Source of the DNA: Segatella copri
GTDB lineage: Bacteria; Bacteroidota; Bacteroidia; Bacteroidales; Bacteroidaceae
Direction: 5' to 3'
DNA: 64,000 nt
Assembly (NCBI RefSeq): GCF_026015295.1
Contig: NZ_JAPDUW010000001.1
Location: 3,185,501-3,249,500 of the forward strand
Part shown: one piece after another, positions 58,232-64,000 of the stretch
How positions within the stretch are numbered: position 1 is the stretch's first letter
How the letters are laid out: each line of letters starts with the position of its first letter
Translations under genes and position numbers: made by a program
The notes under the pieces: model-generated
Told to the model about the DNA's origin: nothing
The model's input: only the letters and a program-made list of their open reading frames with translations
Database searches by the model: none

Positions 58232-60658
58232 TTACTTGTCTACGGTAGAAGAAACATTGTTCTTCTCATAGAAAGCTTTGTATTCTTCGCCACCATACTT
58301 CAGACCGAGGTCTTCGCCGGCGATACCATCGCAGAAGCCCTTGTAAGCCCACTTGCGCTTGTAGTCCTTGTCGAAGAGGTTTGGCACCTGACCCTTGAGC
58401 CAGTATTCGTGTTCAGCCTCGTTGTCTGACAGACTCCAGATGGTGATACCGCTCTGCTGAGCCTCTGGCACATTTGCCTTGTAGCTCTCCATAATCATGC
58501 GGTAGGCATCGCTCTGTGCCTTGTACTGGTTGCTGGATGGAGTGCCGGTGCCGAGAGAAAGGTCGAGCTCGGTTACACGAACCAGCTTGCCTGTGGCAGC
58601 CATCGTCTGGAACATGGCATCTACCTTTGCCTTCAGCTCCGCAATGCTGGTTGCGTTCTTCTCAGCATCGTCGCTGCAATTGAGGGTGACGTGCATCTGG
58701 GTACCGATACCATCTACAATAGGAGAGCCGTTCTTCTCATCTATTTCCTTTGCAAACTTGATGAGCGCTTCGAGCTTCTTAGGAGAGGTCTCCAGGTTGT
58801 AGTCGTTGACGAAGAGCTTGGTATCTGCAGGCAGATACTTGCGTGCCAGCTGGAATGCCTTGACAGGGTAATCCTTTACGTAATAGCCCCAATACCAGTG
58901 ACCTGATTCCCAGTTGAGGCTCAGACCATCTGCTTCTGACTCGGTAGGTTCGCTGTCGCCTTCCATTCCGAATACACCATCATATCCACGGCGACCATAG
59001 CTGCCGTCGGCGATAGGTTCGTTGATGACATCGTAGCCGAAAGGCACCACGTTCTTTTCCTTCAAGTGATTAGCTACGCCGCTAACCCATGCATCCATTG
59101 CACTTTCGAGGGCAGCCTGCTTCTCGGCAGGAGTCTTCAGTACGTAGTACATCTTGCTGCCGGCACGGGTGGCTTTTCTTGCCTTTCCTTTTCTAGCCAG
59201 AACATACTGGATGCCTCTTGTTGCGGTACTCTGATTCTTGGCAAGACCGAACTTGATGTTATCTATATAATAGGTAGCGCCTACCTTGCCGAAGTTGAGG
59301 ATGATGCGGTTGGCGTCATCGTAAGCCGGGGTAAAGGTGAATTCGCATTTCACCCAATCGGTACCTACGTTGAAGGTATTGTAACCGCCCTGAGAACTGT
59401 ATGTGGTTCCATTCTGATACTGGAACTGCAATTCACCTGCAGAAGAAGTAGACTTGGCATAGAACTGGATGATATACTTCTTGCCTTCCTGCAGCGCATC
59501 GTCGAAGGTATAGGCACACTGGGCTTCCCAGGCATTGCCGTCGCCCTTGTTCTTCAAGGCAAGAGCCTTGCTGTTGTTATAGCCTACGCCTTCTTCTACT
59601 TCGGCACTTTCCTTGTTGCTACCCCAAGAGCCCCAATTGCCTGTGGTTCCACCTTCGAAGTCTGATGCATCACCTGCAAGTACATTGTTCATCGGGTCTT
59701 CCTGCTTTAAACCAAACTGGATATCGTCGATGGTATAGGTAGCGCCTACCTTACCGAAGTTGAGGATGATGCGGTTCACATCATCATATTTGTCAATGGT
59801 GAACTCATACTGGAAGGTTTGCCAGTCGGTACCTACGTTGAAAGTATTATATCCGCCCTGAGAACTGTATGTGGTTCCATTCTGATACTGGAATTGCAAT
59901 TCACCGGCAGGAGAAGTAGACTTCGCCTTGAACTTGATGACGTATGTCTTGTTCATCTCCAGATAATCATTGAATGTATAGGCACACTGGGCTTCCCATG
60001 CGTTGCCGTCGCCCTTGTTTTCAAGGACGAGTGCTGCCGTGCCATCCTGTCCGGCTCCGGCTACCGCTCCTGCTTCATTCTTGTTGCTGCCCCAAGCACT
60101 CCAACCGCCAGTGGTACCGCCATTAAAATCGGCAGCATCGCCTGAGAGAACGTTGGCAATATCTCCATCACTTTCTACCACCAGGGTAGGGGCGATGAGC
60201 GATTTCAGATAAGTCTGGTTCTGCTGGGTGTGCCAGAAGAAGTTATGACCGTAGAGTTGCATGTTGCCATCTAATGCTGCAAGGAGCTTGTCTACGGTAG
60301 CGAAGTTCAGAGAACCGCTGTTGCCCATAATGGCATCATTCTTCATCGCATTGCCCGGTGTAAATACCTGATAGTTGGCATTTGCCAGATCGCCTTCGCC
60401 ATTCTCGTTGTTCGCATATAAGTCAGCACCCATACCGATACCTATCTTCATGTTCGGTGTGTACTGCTGGGCATAGTCCTTGATATTATCGTAGTTGGCG
60501 ATGACTTCCTTTACGGCGATAGGAATCTCTGCCTTGGTAACGTCAGCATGATTGGCTGGCTTACCCCACTGCATGATCTGGTCGTCGCAACCAGTGAGTA
60601 GCATCGCTGATGCTACTATTGGTATCATTATCTTATTGATTTTCATCATGATTTTCAT
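58232..60658 (-). CDS. GH10 endo-1,4-beta-xylanase lipoprotein with two inserted CBMs
   Basis: An 808-residue surface lipoprotein (lipobox AMLLTGC) that cleaves the xylan backbone. The GH10 domain is split: its N-terminal part (~40-165, LYGHNFFWHTQQNQTYL) is followed by two CBM4/22-like modules (~168-315 and ~323-470), then the rest (~490-790). The acid/base Glu lies in DVINEPIADG (~545) and the nucleophile in VRVTELDLSLG (~696). The two CBMs share long identical stretches such as GDGNAWEAQCAYTF and GELQFQYQNGTTYSSQGGY. It is the last gene of the operon and matches Xyn10C of the Bacteroidota xylan system in position and design. Confidence 0.95.
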   Translation of the reverse strand: MKIMMKINKIMIPIVASAMLLTGCDDQIMQWGKPANHADVTKAEIPIAVKEVIANYDNIKDYAQQYTPNMKIGIGMGADLYANNENGEGDLANANYQVFTPGNAMKNDAIMGNSGSLNFATVDKLLAALDGNMQLYGHNFFWHTQQNQTYLKSLIAPTLVVESDGDIANVLSGDAADFNGGTTGGWSAWGSNKNEAGAVAGAGQDGTAALVLENKGDGNAWEAQCAYTFNDYLEMNKTYVIKFKAKSTSPAGELQFQYQNGTTYSSQGGYNTFNVGTDWQTFQYEFTIDKYDDVNRIILNFGKVGATYTIDDIQFGLKQEDPMNNVLAGDASDFEGGTTGNWGSWGSNKESAEVEEGVGYNNSKALALKNKGDGNAWEAQCAYTFDDALQEGKKYIIQFYAKSTSSAGELQFQYQNGTTYSSQGGYNTFNVGTDWVKCEFTFTPAYDDANRIILNFGKVGATYYIDNIKFGLAKNQSTATRGIQYVLARKGKARKATRAGSKMYYVLKTPAEKQAALESAMDAWVSGVANHLKEKNVVPFGYDVINEPIADGSYGRRGYDGVFGMEGDSEPTESEADGLSLNWESGHWYWGYYVKDYPVKAFQLARKYLPADTKLFVNDYNLETSPKKLEALIKFAKEIDEKNGSPIVDGIGTQMHVTLNCSDDAEKNATSIAELKAKVDAMFQTMAATGKLVRVTELDLSLGTGTPSSNQYKAQSDAYRMIMESYKANVPEAQQSGITIWSLSDNEAEHEYWLKGQVPNLFDKDYKRKWAYKGFCDGIAGEDLGLKYGGEEYKAFYEKNNVSSTVDK

Positions 60659-60668
60659 TTAAGGGTTA

Positions 60669-62075
60669 TTATTCTGTTGCTGTTTCGTCATCATTGAAGT
60701 CCTTTACCGTGATAGACTTGGTGCTGACAACGCGGAAGTTGTCTACATAAATCTTCAGGTTGAAGGTACTTGCCTTGTACTTGATGTCGTCAGAGAATTC
60801 CAGGTCGCTGTTGGCGAGGAACAGGACGAAGTTCCTGTATGAACCTCCGTTTCTGTCTTCTACAATCTTCTGGAAGGTTACGTCTGGAGCCTTCTCCGGG
60901 TCGTAATTGCCAAAAGCAGTCATCGGAATGGTGATGGTCTGCCAGCGTTCGCCTGTGCTCCAGGCTGTATGAGAACCATCCTCTGTGTTCAGCCAAGGAA
61001 CCCATACGGTAGCTGTGTTGGTGTACTCTGCGCTGTACTTTGTAGGAGCTGATCCCCAACCATAGCCGTTCAGGTTGTTCTGCAGAGAGATTTCGAGCTG
61101 ACCTGTGAGATCCCATGGCTCCGGACAATAGATGTCGAACTGGATAGCCAGGTCGGAAGCACTTGTCTCGGCAGGGATGGTGGTGTACATGCGGCTCCAG
61201 TCGTCGTTTGCATTATCGTTGCCTGCTGTTGCCCAGTATTTGCCGTTACCGCCTGCATCCAGACCACCTGCATCGAGCAGAGACTGTGGAGCGAGCAATG
61301 CTACCTTGCCACGACCGGTGTTGAGAGGATCGTCTACGAGATCGTCTGTACCGTAAGTTGCGCTCCATGAACCCAGTTCGCCATTTCCATCGAAATCGGT
61401 AATGAAGTTGCCGAAGTCGTTGAAATAGGTTGGTGACTTGGCTGTACCATTGGCACCTTCGCTGGTGATGGAACCCGACTTGGTGAGGTCGGCAGAACTT
61501 GGAACGGTAAAGCTGTACCATTTGCCGTCGGCATCATTGCGGATGCCATCAGTAATTTCTGTACCATCAGGAAGTGTAATCTTGGTAGTTTCCTGCAGGT
61601 TGGCTCCATAAACGGTTACCGTTTCGCCAGCCTTAGGCAAGGTGTTGTCTACACTTGTAACAGCAGGTGCAGCTGCACGAATGGTAAATTCGTAAACCAG
61701 CTTGTTGTTATCGTTCTTGTAGAATACGATGGTATTGCGAACGTCAGCATCTGCCTTGTCTATCGGAGTAGCGGCATTCAGCGTAACCCATACATTATTA
61801 TCGGTCATCAGGGCGTTGTTGAAGTAAGTTTCGTAACCGTTGACATAGATTTTCTTCAAGCCGCTGAAGCCGGAACCTTCAATTCGGAGCAACTGTCCCA
61901 GACGGGCAAACTCCACCGGACGATCCTGATTTACCTCGTCGTCCACATTCTCCAGGTATATCTGGTTAATCTGCATTGCAGCCGAGCTTCCGCCGTTGTC
62001 GTCATCGCTGCATGCTGTAAGGGTGAATGCAGCCAATGCGAGGCACAATGTCCAGAGATATTTAATTGTTTTCAT
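60669..62075 (-). CDS. IPT/TIG-domain surface glycan-binding lipoprotein (XusE-like)
   Basis: 468 residues with lipobox FTLTACS. Two IPT/TIG-like beta domains (~35-140 and ~140-225, the second with PKAGETVTVYGANLQETTKI) precede a jelly-roll-like C-terminal part with FITDFDGNGELGSW and a Trp-rich segment, probably xylan binding. It lies between the SusD gene and the GH10 gene, the position of XusE in the known xus operon. It starts 43 bp after the SusD gene and ends 10 bp before the xylanase gene. Confidence 0.82.
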   Translation of the reverse strand: MKTIKYLWTLCLALAAFTLTACSDDDNGGSSAAMQINQIYLENVDDEVNQDRPVEFARLGQLLRIEGSGFSGLKKIYVNGYETYFNNALMTDNNVWVTLNAATPIDKADADVRNTIVFYKNDNNKLVYEFTIRAAAPAVTSVDNTLPKAGETVTVYGANLQETTKITLPDGTEITDGIRNDADGKWYSFTVPSSADLTKSGSITSEGANGTAKSPTYFNDFGNFITDFDGNGELGSWSATYGTDDLVDDPLNTGRGKVALLAPQSLLDAGGLDAGGNGKYWATAGNDNANDDWSRMYTTIPAETSASDLAIQFDIYCPEPWDLTGQLEISLQNNLNGYGWGSAPTKYSAEYTNTATVWVPWLNTEDGSHTAWSTGERWQTITIPMTAFGNYDPEKAPDVTFQKIVEDRNGGSYRNFVLFLANSDLEFSDDIKYKASTFNLKIYVDNFRVVSTKSITVKDFNDDETATE

Positions 62076-62117
62076 AATTCTTTATTTATTAAAGATGAAT
62101 GATACAGGTTGTGCCTG

Positions 62118-63857
62118 TTATTTAAACAAATCGGTGTCTTCTACCTCGCGGTTGCCAAACTGGTAAGCTACGGTAGCTATGTTGCCGTTACCATCTGGCT
62201 TGAGGAGAGGATTCTTGGTCTGGTCGGTATCAGCGATAGGCAAAGTCAGATTCTTGGCTGTTGCTGTGGCTACGCTAGGACCTGGTGCAGTATAATCCTC
62301 GCTCAGAACATATTCGTGAGTAGATGACTTGAAGTAGCTGGCATTGCGGTACTGGTTGTTGATATAGTTCACCATTTCCTGCTGCTGATAGTAGCCGCGG
62401 CGGACGATGAAGTACCAGTACAAGCCTTCGAATGCTGTTTCCAGACGGAATTCGTGACGGATGTCTTCGAAGGAAAGACTGTTCTTGGTAGGAACACCTG
62501 CACGGGTGCGTAGCTTGTTGAAATACTTGAGTGCCGTAGCATCGGTAGTCGTTGCGTTATTACCCAATACTGCTTCGGCATAGTTGAGGTAAACCTCAGC
62601 CAGACGCATCATGTAAGTATTGATACCCGAGTTGTTGTTCATCGCAAATCCGTTTACAGCATTGGTACCGATGACATACTTCTTGATGTTGGCACCCTGT
62701 TCGCCTGGCTTCTCGGTTTCACCATATATATATGGCTTCTCCGGATTGGCAGAAAGTTCAGGATAAGTTTCGCCATAAGAAGCCACGCAGTTGTGACGGC
62801 GGATGGCATCATCTACCTTTGTGCCGAGGGTAGGGTCTTCATACTCCTTGAACTCTTCCCAGAGATCGTAAGAGCAGAATGTAGAGCCACCCCAAGAGTT
62901 GCCCTGGTTAACCTGTGTGCTCCATGCCAGGAAGCGGGTCATTGATTGGGCAAGACCTCCTTCTGCACCTGCCTGGAACTGCAACTGGAAGATGCTCTCA
63001 CTATTATTATTAAAGGTAGAGGCAGCAAACAGTTCTGCATAGGTATCAGCCAGCTGGTAAGGTCCCTGCTCAATAACAATGGCGGCAGCCTTCTTGGCAG
63101 CATCGAGATAATATTCGTTGCGGGTTCCGCGGTTCTTATCTGTAGCCGCATTGGTTCCGTCGTAACGGCCGCTGGTGGTTAAACCTGCCATTGAGAGATA
63201 GAAGCGGCTCAGCATGGCATAAGCTGCATACTTGTTGATGCGGCCTGTAGCAGGAGAGGCTGCTGGCAGATGAACGGCTGCGTACTCCATATCGCGGATG
63301 GCATATTCAATGCCGTCTATTCCTGGGTTTGGACTAACTACGTAATTGTTAACCAGACTCTGGGTGTCGTTGTAGATGACAGCGCATCCCCAGAGTGAAC
63401 TGATATACCAGTAGGCGAGACCACGCATAAAACGGGCTTCAGCAATACCCTGCAGTTTAGCCGTCTCGCTTACGTTGGAAGACGAGTGATTGGCTATGTT
63501 GTTGATGGTATTGTTTGCCTGAGCTACAACCGAATAGAGTGACCCCCAAGCTTCGGTAAGACCAATGGAAAGACCAGTCTCAGTGAAGTTTGTATATGGG
63601 TAAAGGTAGTCTGAGTATTGAGCTGTGATGTTGTTGGCACGACCATCGCCCATTCCATAATAGAACTTATCATTGAAGTCGTACCAAACATAGCTATATA
63701 GCGGCATGACTGCCTGTGATACGGCTTCATCGTTGTCGAAGAAGTTATCCTGCGAAATCTGGTAGGTATTCTTCTGCTCCAGGAAGTCGTTGGCACAGCC
63801 CGTGAATGAGAGCATTCCCGCCAGCGCCAATGTATATTTTAATATGTTTGTTTTCAT
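62118..63857 (-). CDS. SusD/RagB-family lipoprotein of the xylan operon (XusD-like)
   Basis: 579 residues with lipobox LSFTGCA. Helical and SusD domains are clear (AEARFMRGLAYWYISSLWG; RHEFRLETAFEGLYWYFIVR). It is the surface binding partner of the SusC whose gene runs off the right end. From the operon order it is expected to bind xylo-oligosaccharides. Confidence 0.92.
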   Translation of the reverse strand: MKTNILKYTLALAGMLSFTGCANDFLEQKNTYQISQDNFFDNDEAVSQAVMPLYSYVWYDFNDKFYYGMGDGRANNITAQYSDYLYPYTNFTETGLSIGLTEAWGSLYSVVAQANNTINNIANHSSSNVSETAKLQGIAEARFMRGLAYWYISSLWGCAVIYNDTQSLVNNYVVSPNPGIDGIEYAIRDMEYAAVHLPAASPATGRINKYAAYAMLSRFYLSMAGLTTSGRYDGTNAATDKNRGTRNEYYLDAAKKAAAIVIEQGPYQLADTYAELFAASTFNNNSESIFQLQFQAGAEGGLAQSMTRFLAWSTQVNQGNSWGGSTFCSYDLWEEFKEYEDPTLGTKVDDAIRRHNCVASYGETYPELSANPEKPYIYGETEKPGEQGANIKKYVIGTNAVNGFAMNNNSGINTYMMRLAEVYLNYAEAVLGNNATTTDATALKYFNKLRTRAGVPTKNSLSFEDIRHEFRLETAFEGLYWYFIVRRGYYQQQEMVNYINNQYRNASYFKSSTHEYVLSEDYTAPGPSVATATAKNLTLPIADTDQTKNPLLKPDGNGNIATVAYQFGNREVEDTDLFK

Positions 63858-63885
63858 GTTCTTGTTACTTTAAGAAGTTGATGAT

Positions 63886-64000
63886 TTAGAACTGCACATT
63901 TACACCGAAAGTATAGATGCGTGGTGATGGATAGCGGCTGTAGTCTACACCGTTGAGGAGAGCATTACCGCGCATCGAACCAACTTCTGGGTCGAAGCCA
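63886..64000 (-). CDS. SusC-family transporter, C-terminal end (partial)
   Basis: The minus strand encodes the final 38 residues, with DPEVGSMRGNALLNGVDYSR and PSPRIYTFGVNVQF, the typical last strand of SusC barrels ending in Phe. The gene continues past the window. It lies 28 bp before the SusD gene and would be the xylan-operon transporter (XusC-like). Confidence 0.9.
   Translation of the reverse strand, partial: GFDPEVGSMRGNALLNGVDYSRYPSPRIYTFGVNVQF

Overview
The window looks like chromosomal DNA of a gut Bacteroidota, most likely a Prevotella/Segatella copri-type organism. I see repeated matches to the Bacteroidota promoter (TTTG, 19-20 bp, TANNTTTG), several SusC/SusD pairs, lipoproteins with SusD-type lipoboxes, a C10 peptidase, and a xylan-utilisation order known from Prevotella and Bacteroides. 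This assignment is inference; no 16S rRNA gene is present.

Layout. 1-35.6 kb is mostly core genome: a cysteine-less TlpA-like lipoprotein, pnp, two tandem tRNA-Asn genes, an S41 protease, rimP-nusA-infB, the sufB-C-D-S iron-sulfur operon with a small secreted-protein gene wedged between sufB and sufC, rnhB, an AT-rich cluster of small genes resembling a toxin-immunity remnant (17.28-19.16 kb), a GH28 pectinase-type enzyme, a C10 peptidase, tRNA-Leu, manC, HIT, greA, a large nuclease-helicase, a purine-salvage group (guanine deaminase, NCS2 permease, xpt) and two hydrolases.

35.6-42.4 kb is an accessory island of nuclease and ATPase genes, DUF4160/DUF2442 toxin-antitoxin-like pairs, a truncated gene duplication and several intergenic arrays of palindromes spaced 22-23 bp apart.

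42.5-57.9 kb is the most interesting part. Two SusC-SusD loci point away from each other. Their leaders and first ~35 codons form a 186-bp inverted repeat. The 3.2 kb between the repeats carries one strong outward promoter (now facing the left SusC), an ATPase gene and a tyrosine recombinase gene. At the outer edge of each side is the same 21-bp palindrome with a 7-bp spacer. This is the architecture of a recombinase-driven promoter inversion that would choose which SusCD pair is expressed. A 1,319-bp IS4-family element with a 9-bp target duplication sits in the right-hand repeat, between the recombination site and the right SusC start.

57.9-64 kb holds a truncated ATPase remnant, another palindrome array, and the 3' part of a xylan-utilisation operon on the minus strand: SusC (partial), SusD, an IPT/TIG surface lipoprotein, and a GH10 xylanase whose catalytic domain is split by two near-identical carbohydrate-binding modules.
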